From the IMG/VR virus record IMGVR_UViG_3300042868_002187, positions 1 through 25,325 of that record: a DNA stretch of 25,325 nucleotides; one strand, given 5' to 3'. The notes under the pieces are model-generated. The model saw only the letters and a program-made list of their open reading frames with translations. It ran no database searches and was not told the origin of the DNA. The position numbers were made by a program, and so were the translations under genes. Positions within the stretch are counted from its first letter, which is position 1. The number at the start of each line of letters is the position of its first letter. Below are positions 16,072-23,437 of this stretch, piece after piece. Origin of the DNA: a virus.

Positions 16072-16515
16072 ATGCAATGGATAAATGTGGCATCAAACCA
16101 AACGTGTTCGTGGGATAGCTTACAAAATGCCTGCGATAATGGTTTTTTCTTGCAATTATTACCGATGCCACCATCTGGGCAATCGGCATTGCGTTGCGTT
16201 CGTAAAGAATTAATCCAATCGTACATTGAAATCAGCCCTGTGCCATTGGTTGGTGTGCCAAATAATGAATTGGTGGTCAAAAGCCAATTGCAGGCAATTC
16301 AATACACATATTATCAATTGACACCGTGTGATGGTGGTGCAGGTGCGTGGACACGAATTTTTCCAACATTGGGGGTTGGGCAACGGTATATTTTGCCCGG
16401 TTTTACTAATAGATTTTTTTATTACAATGGAATATCGCAAGGGCCACAAGTGAACATACCATCCGGATACAACGGATCAATTCAAATTGTAAGTGGTTCC
16501 ACGTATTGCCCATAA
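16072..16515 (+). CDS. Hypothetical protein following the tail fibre
   Basis: A 147-residue protein that starts one base after the fibre stop codon. I do not recognise a family. It has five Cys residues (12, 21, 42, 86 and 146), which is high for this genome, and a beta-rich second half (LGVGQRYILPGFTNRFFYY and IPSGYNGSIQIVSGS) without membrane or signal segments. Its position suggests a fibre-associated protein, such as an accessory receptor-binding or tail attachment part, but this is inference. A promoter-like box follows and marks the end of the fibre unit. Confidence 0.75.
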   Translation: MQWINVASNQTCSWDSLQNACDNGFFLQLLPMPPSGQSALRCVRKELIQSYIEISPVPLVGVPNNELVVKSQLQAIQYTYYQLTPCDGGAGAWTRIFPTLGVGQRYILPGFTNRFFYYNGISQGPQVNIPSGYNGSIQIVSGSTYCP

Positions 16516-16519
16516 TCCG

Positions 16520-16527
16520 TATATTTG
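16520..16527 (+). promoter_or_regulatory. Candidate -7 promoter box before an unknown tail-region gene
   Basis: TATATTTG matches TAnnTTTG exactly, followed by CATA as in the box at 17760-17767. It lies in the intergenic gap just after the stop of the preceding gene and 27 bases before the ATG at 16555. No -33 TTTG at the usual distance is seen. Confidence 0.55.
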
Positions 16528-16554
16528 CATATTAAACAACCAAATCAACATAAA

Positions 16555-16950
16555 ATGAAAAAGAAGTACGCAGAAATCATTGTTTTGTCACGTGTATTGA
16601 GCCATTTTGCCGGTGAGCAAAAGACAAAGGCACAAAAGAAATTGGCCAAAATTAACGAGAAATTGAAGCCATATTTGGATAAATACGAGGAACAGGCAGA
16701 GGAATACCGATTGGACAATGCATCAGTTGATAAGGATGGCAATCTAATTTTGAAAGAAAATGGAGGCTATTCGTACACAAAAGATGGATTGAAAAAATTG
16801 ACTGAGAAATCAAAGGCATTAAATTTGACTGAGGTTGATTTTGAATTAATTCAGGTAATTAATCCGGAGGGATTAGAAGAATTTGGATTCCTGAAAGATT
16901 GGATTGAGGGTGTTGAGTTCACAAATATTGAAGAAGAAATAGAATTATAA
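16555..16950 (+). CDS. Hypothetical protein, mostly helical
   Basis: A 131-residue protein started at ATG 16555, after an A-rich leader; an ATG at 16525 would overlap the promoter box and is not preferred. Residues 18-60 are Lys/Glu-rich and probably coiled coil (AKINEKLKPYLDKYEEQAEEY). A small middle beta part (VDKDGNLILKENGGYSYT) is followed by an acidic C-terminal region ending EEEIEL. No family is recognised. It is co-oriented with the proline-rich protein gene one base downstream, and both lie before the tail tube genes, so a tail-related or assembly role is possible. Confidence 0.75.
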   Translation: MKKKYAEIIVLSRVLSHFAGEQKTKAQKKLAKINEKLKPYLDKYEEQAEEYRLDNASVDKDGNLILKENGGYSYTKDGLKKLTEKSKALNLTEVDFELIQVINPEGLEEFGFLKDWIEGVEFTNIEEEIEL

Positions 16951-16951
16951 T

Positions 16952-17299
16952 ATGAAAACAATCGAACCGGTTTCAATTTGGGACAATGGTCAGGTAAAAG
17001 AGGCCAAAATTTTAAACGCATATGCGGTGAATGTAACGTTGGGCAATTCAGCAACGTTTTACTATTCATTAAGTGCGCAAAATGATGATCAGACAATTGG
17101 AGCACAGGTTGCACAGGGCAATTTAACAATGTTTGGTGATGATTATTCACAATGGGAATTTGATTCATATGCGTGGGATTGGGTTGCACAGCAATTAAAT
17201 TTGACCATTACAGGCGATTATATTCCACCGGTTCCACCGGAACCAACACCGGAACCGGAACCACCGATTGAACCACAAATTGAATCACCTGCGGTTTAA
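16952..17299 (+). CDS. Hypothetical protein with proline-rich tail
   Basis: A 115-residue protein. Residues 1-90 form a compact alpha/beta part: EPVSIWDNGQVKEAKILNAY, VTLGNSATFYYSL, and a QGNLTMFGDDYSQW segment with a helix WDWVAQQLNLTITG. Residues 92-115 are a Pro/Glu-rich tail made from short CCACCGGAACC-type DNA repeats and are probably disordered or a linker. No known family is recognised. The first base of the next gene, a tail tube paralogue, overlaps its stop (TAATG), so both are likely translated together and the protein may act in tail assembly. Confidence 0.75.
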   Translation: MKTIEPVSIWDNGQVKEAKILNAYAVNVTLGNSATFYYSLSAQNDDQTIGAQVAQGNLTMFGDDYSQWEFDSYAWDWVAQQLNLTITGDYIPPVPPEPTPEPEPPIEPQIESPAV

Positions 17300-17748
17300 T
17301 GGCATTAGTAAACGGCACAAATGTTGTTTTGTATGAAGGCGATGTGGCATTGGGACATTCCAAATCAGCCACGATGTCTTTGCAAATGGATATGGCCGAA
17401 TTTACCAATAAAGATTCGCAAGGTTGGAAGGAAGTGTTGGCCGGCAAACGATCGGCATCATTTACAGCGGAAGGTTTGGTGGATTATTCCGATCAGGTTA
17501 ATTTTAATGACTTTGCAGAACGGATAATTACACGATCTGAGGTGCAATGGGTATTTCAAACGGCCGGGATGTTTTATTACGGATTGGGATACATTAACAA
17601 CGTGGAGCAGGTTTCCCAAATGGAAAACGTTTCAACGTATTCGGTTGATTTTACAATTTCGGGCCGGATTTATACTGATCAGCGATTGATTTGGAATTTG
17701 GTGTTTACCAATTGGGAAAACTTAAATATTCAATGGCAAAATCTATAA
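17299..17748 (+). CDS. Tail tube protein paralogue 1 (major tail protein family)
   Basis: A 149-residue protein of the TP901-1-like major tail protein type. It begins NGTNVVLYEGDVALGHSKSA, continues with SLQMDMAEFTNKDSQGWKE, the GKRSASFTAEGLVDYSD segment and a YINNVEQVSQMENV strand pair. The neighbouring protein at 17801-18211 has the same order of segments, so these are tandem paralogues. This copy has a C-terminal extension (DQRLIWNLVFTNWENLNI) and less biased codon use, which suggests lower expression and perhaps a tail end or specialised ring role rather than the main tube. Confidence 0.82.
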   Translation: MALVNGTNVVLYEGDVALGHSKSATMSLQMDMAEFTNKDSQGWKEVLAGKRSASFTAEGLVDYSDQVNFNDFAERIITRSEVQWVFQTAGMFYYGLGYINNVEQVSQMENVSTYSVDFTISGRIYTDQRLIWNLVFTNWENLNIQWQNL

Positions 17749-17759
17749 TGCATTTTGAA

Positions 17760-17767
17760 TATATTTG
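17760..17767 (+). promoter_or_regulatory. Candidate -7 promoter box before tail tube gene 2
   Basis: TATATTTG matches TAnnTTTG exactly and is followed by CATAAAATAAG, shared almost completely with the sequence upstream of the tail fibre gene. It lies 33 bases before the ATG, with an A-rich leader (AAACAAAAAT), consistent with a dedicated promoter for an abundant protein. Confidence 0.65.
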
Positions 17768-17800
17768 CATAAAATAAGAGCATAAAAATTAAACAAAAAT

Positions 17801-18211
17801 ATGGCAACATCGGGAGTATTTAACGGCACGAACCTATTGATCAAAGTTGAAGGGACGGCCATTGCACACACAACATCGTGTTCATTGTCTATTTCACAAG
17901 ACATTGCAGATGCAACAACAAAAAATTCAGGCGGATGGTCTGAGGGAATCAGCGGTTTACGTTCAGGTGAAATTTCATTTGATGGTTTAGTAAACTACGC
18001 ATCGGCTGCAAACGCTGAGGAATTAGTTGATTTCGTTTTAAACCGTACAATCATCACGTGTGTATTCGGTACATCAGCAACAGGTGATGTGATTTACACA
18101 GCAGAGGGTTACATTGCATCAATTGAGCAATCAGCAGAAATGGAAGCAGCGGTGACATTCTCTGGATCAATCACATTGACAGGCGCAATCGTAAAATCAA
18201 CAAACGCATAA
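17801..18211 (+). CDS. Major tail tube protein paralogue 2
   Basis: A 136-residue protein that probably forms the main tail tube. It aligns along its length with the preceding gene: FNGTNLLIKVEGTAIAHT, SISQDIADATTKNSGGWSE, SGLRSGEISFDGLVNYAS and GYIASIEQSAEME. Three facts suggest it is the major copy: its own promoter, a strong terminator behind it (18232-18259), and biased codon use like that of the capsid gene. Subunits of this family stack as hexameric rings around the tape measure protein. The family name is from pattern recognition; paralogy with the upstream gene is directly visible. Confidence 0.86.
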   Translation: MATSGVFNGTNLLIKVEGTAIAHTTSCSLSISQDIADATTKNSGGWSEGISGLRSGEISFDGLVNYASAANAEELVDFVLNRTIITCVFGTSATGDVIYTAEGYIASIEQSAEMEAAVTFSGSITLTGAIVKSTNA

Positions 18212-18231
18212 TTTGTTGAATTAAAATACAT

Positions 18232-18262
18232 CCCCTGCATCGGTAATATGGTGCAGGGGTTT
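18232..18262 (+). terminator. Hairpin terminator after tail tube gene 2
   Basis: Perfect 8-bp arms CCCCTGCA (18232-18239) and TGCAGGGG (18252-18259) with a 12-base loop start 20 bases after the stop codon. The T-tract is short (TTT then AGAGTTT), so some read-through into the assembly chaperone is likely, which would set a high tube-to-chaperone ratio. Confidence 0.7.
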
Positions 18263-18288
18263 AGAGTTTATCACCTAATCAAACACAA

Positions 18289-18678
18289 ATGGAAAATCGC
18301 AAACGTGGTTATTGTCAATTAAATATTGGCGGTCAAGATCGCACACTACATTTTTCGATGAATTTTTGGGTTGCATTTGAGGATGCAAGTGGCCACAAAA
18401 TATCAGAAATCGACAAAGTATTTTCATCAGGAATTTCATTGAATACAATGCGTGCATTAGTTTATGCAGGTTTATTGGCATATGATCAGGAAAATGGAAA
18501 TCCTATTGATTACAACGTTTTTCAGGTAGGATCGTGGATGGAGGATATGACACCAGATTCATTGACATTGTTGGTCAATACATTGATGGAATCAAGAATT
18601 TTGGGTAATGACTTGAATGCAGGTGTGCGCAGAAACGTTGAAAAATCCACAAAAAACCCAAAGCAGATCAACCCCTAA
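18289..18678 (+). CDS. Tail assembly chaperone, short form (gpG-like)
   Basis: A 129-residue protein located between tail tube and tape measure genes, where long-tailed phages encode the chaperone that coats the tape measure protein. Segments LHFSMNFWVAFEDASG, MRALVYAGLLAYDQENG and FQVGSWMEDMTPD fit this group. A canonical slippery heptamer A AAA AAC lies in frame at 18651-18657, shortly before the stop at 18676. A -1 shift there continues into the next ORF and yields a 234-residue fusion, as with lambda gpG/gpGT. Most ribosomes would make this short form. Confidence 0.86.
   Translation: MENRKRGYCQLNIGGQDRTLHFSMNFWVAFEDASGHKISEIDKVFSSGISLNTMRALVYAGLLAYDQENGNPIDYNVFQVGSWMEDMTPDSLTLLVNTLMESRILGNDLNAGVRRNVEKSTKNPKQINP
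18651..18657 (+). other. Programmed -1 ribosomal frameshift site A AAA AAC
   Basis: In the zero frame the codons read ACA AAA AAC, so the heptamer A AAA AAC has the canonical X XXY YYZ phase. The -1 frame is open from 18642 through the downstream ORF. After slippage the reading continues CCC AAA GCA GAT and joins the next ORF. A strong downstream pseudoknot was not found by eye; only a weak CCC/GGG pairing is near 18673-18684. Confidence 0.8.
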
Positions 18679-18689
18679 CGTGGGACAGA

Positions 18690-18992
18690 ATGCTTGATTT
18701 TTATATAGGTCAGGCAGGTATTTCACCGGATCAGTTTTGGCGCAATACTTGGAAAGAAAATGCGTTGTTGGGGGAGAGTTGGAGTGTGAACGTGAATTTG
18801 AATTGGGAAATGGCCCGATATATTTCCACAATGATTGTAAATTCGAATGCCGTGAAAAAATCACAAATAATCACACCTGATAAATTATTCCCGTTGCCAC
18901 AGGATGTGTATTTGGAGAAAGGCAAACCGAAATCAACACCAGAACAATTCAAAGCATTTTTAGATCAAATTGAAAAAAGTCAATCCAAATAA
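18690..18992 (+). CDS. Tail assembly chaperone extension (T-domain), likely made by frameshift
   Basis: As a stand-alone ORF from ATG 18690 it has 100 residues, but the same frame is open upstream to 18642 and encodes ADQPLTWDRM just before this ATG, which reads as a natural start of the domain (TWDRMLDFYIGQAGISPDQFW). I therefore infer it is normally translated as the C-terminal half of a -1 frameshift fusion with the preceding gene, entering at 18657. In lambda-like systems the T-domain recruits tail tube subunits to the tape measure complex. The stop codon lies inside a hairpin terminator (18979-19010). Confidence 0.8.
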   Translation: MLDFYIGQAGISPDQFWRNTWKENALLGESWSVNVNLNWEMARYISTMIVNSNAVKKSQIITPDKLFPLPQDVYLEKGKPKSTPEQFKAFLDQIEKSQSK

Positions 18993-19010
18993 TGGGTTGG
19001 CTTTTTTTTT
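18979..19010 (+). terminator. Terminator overlapping the end of the chaperone extension, just before the tape measure gene
   Basis: Arms GTCAATCC (18979-18986) and GGGTTGGC (18994-19001) pair over 8 positions, two of them G-U type, with a 7-base loop, followed by nine T (19002-19010). It overlaps the chaperone stop codon and ends only 11 bases before the tape measure ATG. Confidence 0.75.
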
Positions 19011-19021
19011 AACTTTACATC

Positions 19022-21340
19022 ATGGCAAATGAATTAAATATAAAATTACAAGGTGATGCATCTGCTTTGCAAAACGCATTATCATTAGCAGCAAATGCGT
19101 TAAAAGAACTTGAAAAACAAGTTAGAAACGCAACCAATCCAATTGATGACCTTGAAAAAAAGTCCAAAAAATCGGCTCAAGCATTAAAAGATATGGCAAA
19201 GCAGGCGGCGGATATTGGCAAAACAATGTCAATGTATGTCACCACACCATTGGTTGCCGCAGGTACTGCATCAATCAAAATGGCATCCGATTTTAATGAA
19301 TCATTGAATAAAGTAGATGTGTCATTTAAAAGCGCATCTGCATCAGTCACTGAATTTGCAAAAACATCATTAAAAACATACGGTATTGCATCAGGTACGG
19401 CATTGGATATGGCATCCAATTTTGGGGATATGGCAACATCAATGGGATTGGGTGTTGGTGAGGCATCCAAATTGTCCACATCATTAGTTGGATTGGCTGG
19501 TGATATGGCATCCTTTAAAAATATTCGAATTGATGTTGCACAAACAGCATTAAACGGAATTTTTACCGGTGAAACAGAATCATTGAAACGATTGGGTATT
19601 GTAATGACCGAAGCCAACGTGAAAGCGTATGCGTTTTCGCAGGGCATCACAAAGCAATACGATACAATGTCACAGGCTGAAAAAGTTATGTTGCGTTATC
19701 AATACGTGATGTCGGTGACAAAGAATGCACAGGGTGATTTTGCCAGAACAAACGAAAACGCAGCCAATCAGATGCGTATGTTTGGGGAAGGTACGAAACA
19801 ATTGAGTGCTGAAATAGGTCAAGTAATGTTGCCGGTGGTTACATCAATAACAAGGGCAGCAAATGAAATGATTTCAGAATTTTCCGGTGCATCAGAAAGT
19901 ACAAAAGGATTTATCGTTGTACTTGGTGGAATTGCGGCAGCAACAGGGCCATTGTTGTTTTTGGTGGGAACAATTGTACCGAAAGTAATTGAGGGATTCA
20001 ATTTAATGAGTGCGGCAGCGGTTAAATTTAATTTAACATTAAGCACAGCCACAGGAATTGTAGGATTGGCGGCATTATTTGGGGTTGCTGCAAAATCAGC
20101 ATATGATTTTGCCAAAGCATTAAAGCCTGATAATAAATTAACAGAGGCGCAGAAAAAGGATTTAAGTGCCATAAAGGAAAAAAATACCGAAATACTTGCA
20201 TCAATTGAATTGCTTAAAAAGCAAAAAGCAATGGCATCTGGTATTAAAACCGGTATGGATACAGCAGGGAGTGTTTCAGTAGCAGGAATTGATGCACAGA
20301 TTGCAAGCCAACAGAAATTATTAGTACAGAATAATGCATTAATTGCAAGCATTCAGAAAAAACAGCAAGAAGAAGCAAAAGCGGCACAAAAAGCAACAGA
20401 GGAAGCGGATAAAAAAGCAAAAGAAGAACAAGCAAGAATATCCAAATCATTAGCTGCAAAAGAAAAAGCACAAAAAGTCGAAAAAGACAATTTGCTTGAA
20501 ATGCAATTGTTAAAATTGAAAAATGCAGCATTAGATGAATCAATTGCCAAAAAGGAATTAAAAATTGCTAAATTTCAGGCATTTGGTGACACATCAAATG
20601 TCAAAGATTTGCCAACATTTGCCGGTGATCTTGTAAAGCATTTCGAAAAATTCCCTGCAATTGGTGAAAAGATTATGGGAATTACCACCAATTTAGGTAC
20701 GTTAAAATCACCATTATCTGTGATGGATGCATCAATTCAAGCATCAACACTATTGCAAACAACACAGCTAGATGGTTTATTATTAAAATATAATCAGATT
20801 ATGACTGTTGGCCAAATGGTTGCAGATACAACAGGACAGGCATTTACAGCATTGGGTGATTCAATTGTCAAATCAATGGGTTTTGCATCCACAGGTTTTG
20901 AAGGATTTGCCCAAATAATGTTGCAAACATTGGTAAAATTAGGATCAATGATTTTGCAACAAATTGTAATGAATCAAGCATCAGCAATGGGTGCAGCGAT
21001 TGCAGGTGCAACACAATCAGGTGCAGCAACAGGGCCGGCTGCGGTATTTACAACACCGGCATTTATTGCAACGGCAATTGGTGGTGTATTATCAGCATTT
21101 GCAGCCATACCAAAGTTTGCGGCAGGTGGTATCGTATCCGGGCCAACAATGGGTTTGATGGGAGAATATCCGGGCGCAAAATCGAATCCAGAGGTGATTG
21201 CACCATTGTCTAAATTACAGGGAATGTTGGATCAAGGCAATGGCGGAACGGCAAATGTATCAGGTGAATTTGTGCTGAGAGGTCAGGATTTGGTGGTGGC
21301 ATTACAAAGAGCAGAAAAGCAACGAAATAGAATTGGATAA
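19022..21340 (+). CDS. Tape measure protein
   Basis: A 772-residue tail length protein. The N-terminal part is helical and coiled (ALKELEKQVRNATNPIDDLEK), followed by the TMP core pattern with AGTASIKMASDFNESLNKVD, GLAGDMASFKNI and ALNGIFTGETESLKRLG, which is typical of phage tail tape measure proteins. Hydrophobic segments lie at about 296-323 (GFIVVLGGIAAATGPLLFLV), 343-366 and 679-695, and the C-terminal FAAGGIVSGPTMGLMGE motif is common in this family. A Lys/Ala/Glu-rich coiled coil covers about 445-510. At roughly 0.15 nm per residue the tail would be near 115 nm, a siphovirus length. A terminator lies directly upstream. Confidence 0.95.
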   Translation: MANELNIKLQGDASALQNALSLAANALKELEKQVRNATNPIDDLEKKSKKSAQALKDMAKQAADIGKTMSMYVTTPLVAAGTASIKMASDFNESLNKVDVSFKSASASVTEFAKTSLKTYGIASGTALDMASNFGDMATSMGLGVGEASKLSTSLVGLAGDMASFKNIRIDVAQTALNGIFTGETESLKRLGIVMTEANVKAYAFSQGITKQYDTMSQAEKVMLRYQYVMSVTKNAQGDFARTNENAANQMRMFGEGTKQLSAEIGQVMLPVVTSITRAANEMISEFSGASESTKGFIVVLGGIAAATGPLLFLVGTIVPKVIEGFNLMSAAAVKFNLTLSTATGIVGLAALFGVAAKSAYDFAKALKPDNKLTEAQKKDLSAIKEKNTEILASIELLKKQKAMASGIKTGMDTAGSVSVAGIDAQIASQQKLLVQNNALIASIQKKQQEEAKAAQKATEEADKKAKEEQARISKSLAAKEKAQKVEKDNLLEMQLLKLKNAALDESIAKKELKIAKFQAFGDTSNVKDLPTFAGDLVKHFEKFPAIGEKIMGITTNLGTLKSPLSVMDASIQASTLLQTTQLDGLLLKYNQIMTVGQMVADTTGQAFTALGDSIVKSMGFASTGFEGFAQIMLQTLVKLGSMILQQIVMNQASAMGAAIAGATQSGAATGPAAVFTTPAFIATAIGGVLSAFAAIPKFAAGGIVSGPTMGLMGEYPGAKSNPEVIAPLSKLQGMLDQGNGGTANVSGEFVLRGQDLVVALQRAEKQRNRIG

Positions 21341-21342
21341 TT

Positions 21343-23271
21343 ATGGCATACGGTGTGAAATATCGTTTGGAATTTGCCGACATAAAAGGCAACAAACGAA
21401 AGGTTGAGATTTTCAAAAATGGGTACACCGGTGAGGTTTTACCAATGATTGGAACAGGTGAGCCGGTTGAAATAGAGTGGAAGGCTGAGGAGGATTTATA
21501 TGAGCCATTGATTGGATCATTATGCACGTTGAATTTATTGGTAACGGATGACGTTACCTATGATGATTTTTATCTGTATGATGAACGTGAATACAAAGTG
21601 GTTGTGTATTTCGAGGCATCGGCCGGATCGTGGCAAACATATTGGTCAGGTTGGGTTGTAAACGATCTTTATTCACAGGCATTGGTTTCCACACCATATT
21701 CATTGTCAATCACAGCCACAGATAATTTGGGGCAATTAGATGGGTATGATACGTGGATGCCGGCAGTAAACGTTGATAATCAAAGCCTGTGGAAATTTAT
21801 GTGGAATGCATTGGCCAATTTACAATTGGGTTATGACATCTACATCAGCAATGATTTAAGGATTTCAACAGATACAGCGTGGAAAAACGTATTTGATCAA
21901 ATTACAATCAAAAAATCTGGGTTTTACAACAATTCATACATCATCAATGATTCAAAAATGACATTGCGTTCAATTTTACTTGGATTCAATTGCCGTATTT
22001 TTCAATCATTTGGCCGGTGGTATATTGTCAATTGTTCATCTTATGGTGATCAACGAATCATCGCAGGAATACAGGCAGGAACATACACAGGATCGGGTAT
22101 TTTAACAGCCAAACAAGGGTTTTTAAATGCAGGATCAGAGGACATCAAATATTGGATTTATAATGCATCTGGTGTTGAGCAATCAACGGTAACAACCAAT
22201 ATGTTGAAAGTTGTGCCAACAAATATGCAGCCAATTGGCCAAAATTTGTTTAGAACACCACGCAGACCGGTCAAAAAATATCAGGAAATTGTTGATATTT
22301 CACAGCAACAGGATGATTTGAATTTGAACGCATCATTTGAATTTGACTATGAGAATTGGACAACAACATTAGTAACAACGGAATTTGTGCCTGTTCCATT
22401 TGCCGGCCGTAAATCACTTAAATATGTAGGCACAAGCGCATTGGGTGTTTACACGGTAAGATTGTCAAGCACAGGGGCAGCATCAGCCATAAAAGGGAAT
22501 CAATATCAGGTATTAATATCAGTTAATATTGACAGAGGCGGAAGCGATAACAGATTGCCGTGGTTTTTAAGAATTGAATATGCACCGGGTGTTTATACAT
22601 ATTGGAGTAATGTGAATAAAACTTGGGGTACATCAGGTGGATCAGTTTTATGGAATGAAACGCAAGTTGTGGGAGCAGGTAGATTTGAAACGTTTAAATT
22701 CACAACAGCAGCAGCACCAGAACCCGGCACAATGCAATTGGGTTTTTCATATCCATATATTGATGCACCGGGATCATACACAGGGATGTATTTGGACAAT
22801 TGTGCAGTCAGAAATATTGACAGGGATCAAAACGTTTACAAAGAGGCTTGGTTTATCCGGGAGCAATCAGGCACATTTGCAACATCTGATGTTCTAGAAC
22901 ATACAGGGGTTGTTCAGGCCGATTTGGATTCAGTTGTGTTTTTAGGGGCATTTACGGACAATAATTCATTTAAACGTGCGCAGGATGCAAATGGTTTATT
23001 TTTGGAACAGATTGTCACGCAACAAAGATTGAATGATTTTAGGCAATATTCAATGCAATATGAAGGGGATTTGTACAATATGGATGATTTTTCTGTGATG
23101 ACAATGGCCCATAAATTATGGATCAAATTTCCGACATTAACAGAAACAGATTCGGCAATTGTGGATTCAATCCGGGTGCAATTAAAATCAAACCTTTACA
23201 CGTGTCAATTTCATATTCCGAATAATTACACGGATGTTGCAAGCACATACAGGGTTTCATATCAGGAATAA
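21343..23271 (+). CDS. Tail-tip / distal tail protein with carbohydrate-binding-like domain
   Basis: A 642-residue protein that starts two bases after the tape measure stop, the place of distal tail and hub proteins. The N-terminal 130 residues are beta-rich (VKYRLEFADIKGNKRKVEIF, FYLYDEREYKVVVYF, WSGWVVNDLYSQ) and resemble tail-tip proteins of Bacteroidota phages. Residues about 327-493 look like a CBM4/9-type jelly roll: NASFEFDYENW at the start, alternating strands, and MYLDNCAVRNID at the end, the usual calcium-site/edge strand pattern. The C-terminal 140 residues include a GDLYNMDDFSVM segment. I infer a baseplate protein that also contacts host surface glycans. The family of the flanking parts is not firmly recognised. 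Confidence 0.78.
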   Translation: MAYGVKYRLEFADIKGNKRKVEIFKNGYTGEVLPMIGTGEPVEIEWKAEEDLYEPLIGSLCTLNLLVTDDVTYDDFYLYDEREYKVVVYFEASAGSWQTYWSGWVVNDLYSQALVSTPYSLSITATDNLGQLDGYDTWMPAVNVDNQSLWKFMWNALANLQLGYDIYISNDLRISTDTAWKNVFDQITIKKSGFYNNSYIINDSKMTLRSILLGFNCRIFQSFGRWYIVNCSSYGDQRIIAGIQAGTYTGSGILTAKQGFLNAGSEDIKYWIYNASGVEQSTVTTNMLKVVPTNMQPIGQNLFRTPRRPVKKYQEIVDISQQQDDLNLNASFEFDYENWTTTLVTTEFVPVPFAGRKSLKYVGTSALGVYTVRLSSTGAASAIKGNQYQVLISVNIDRGGSDNRLPWFLRIEYAPGVYTYWSNVNKTWGTSGGSVLWNETQVVGAGRFETFKFTTAAAPEPGTMQLGFSYPYIDAPGSYTGMYLDNCAVRNIDRDQNVYKEAWFIREQSGTFATSDVLEHTGVVQADLDSVVFLGAFTDNNSFKRAQDANGLFLEQIVTQQRLNDFRQYSMQYEGDLYNMDDFSVMTMAHKLWIKFPTLTETDSAIVDSIRVQLKSNLYTCQFHIPNNYTDVASTYRVSYQE

Positions 23272-23299
23272 TTTTGTTTTTCATAGGTTTAGGGTTGCG

Positions 23300-23329
23300 C
23301 ATCCGTTCATTTTATGGGTGAATCGGATG
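23300..23329. other. Intergenic hairpin after the tail-tip gene
   Basis: CATCCGTTCA (23300-23309) and TGAATCGGATG (23319-23329) pair with one bulged base around a 9-base loop. No T-tract follows, so it is not a simple terminator. It lies 20 bases before a second hairpin that is a terminator and may be an mRNA 3' end stabiliser or a regulator site. Confidence 0.55.
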
Positions 23330-23349
23330 TTGATTAGGTTGAATGCAGA

Positions 23350-23386
23350 ATGGTCGTGGAATTATCTACGGCCATTTTTGTTTTAT
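23350..23386 (+). terminator. Rho-independent terminator closing the tail operon
   Basis: Arms ATGGTCGT (23350-23357) and ACGGCCAT (23368-23375), 8 pairs including one G-U, with a 10-base loop, are followed by TTTTTGTTTTATTT. It ends the tail gene unit before the dyad promoter at 23401. Confidence 0.85.
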
Positions 23387-23400
23387 TTGTCGGTTTTACT

Positions 23401-23423
23401 AATTAGTTAAATGGCTAATTTTG
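23401..23423 (+). promoter_or_regulatory. Candidate promoter with AATTAG-N8-CTAATT dyad, second copy
   Basis: AATTAG (23401-23406), eight bases, CTAATT (23415-23420) overlaps a TAATTTTG -7 box (23416-23423), as at 6056-6078. Upstream TTTT and CTAATTAG context and downstream A-rich leader are also shared. It follows a terminator and lies 14 bases before the ATG at 23438. Confidence 0.6.
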
Positions 23424-23437
23424 AAAAAAAACTACAA

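Noticed and set aside
11361-18211. Diversity-generating retroelement with fibre as target
   Set aside because: No reverse transcriptase, template repeat or accessory gene is visible in the window.
18690-18992. Independent second chaperone gene with its own start
   Set aside because: The in-phase A AAA AAC site and meaningful -1 reading before the ATG make frameshift fusion more likely, although separate initiation is not excluded.
19819-20352. Long antisense ORF (177 residues) within the tape measure gene
   Set aside because: It lies entirely opposite a well-supported gene, has the low-complexity composition of a shadow of Ala/Lys-rich coiled coils, and has no promoter or leader.
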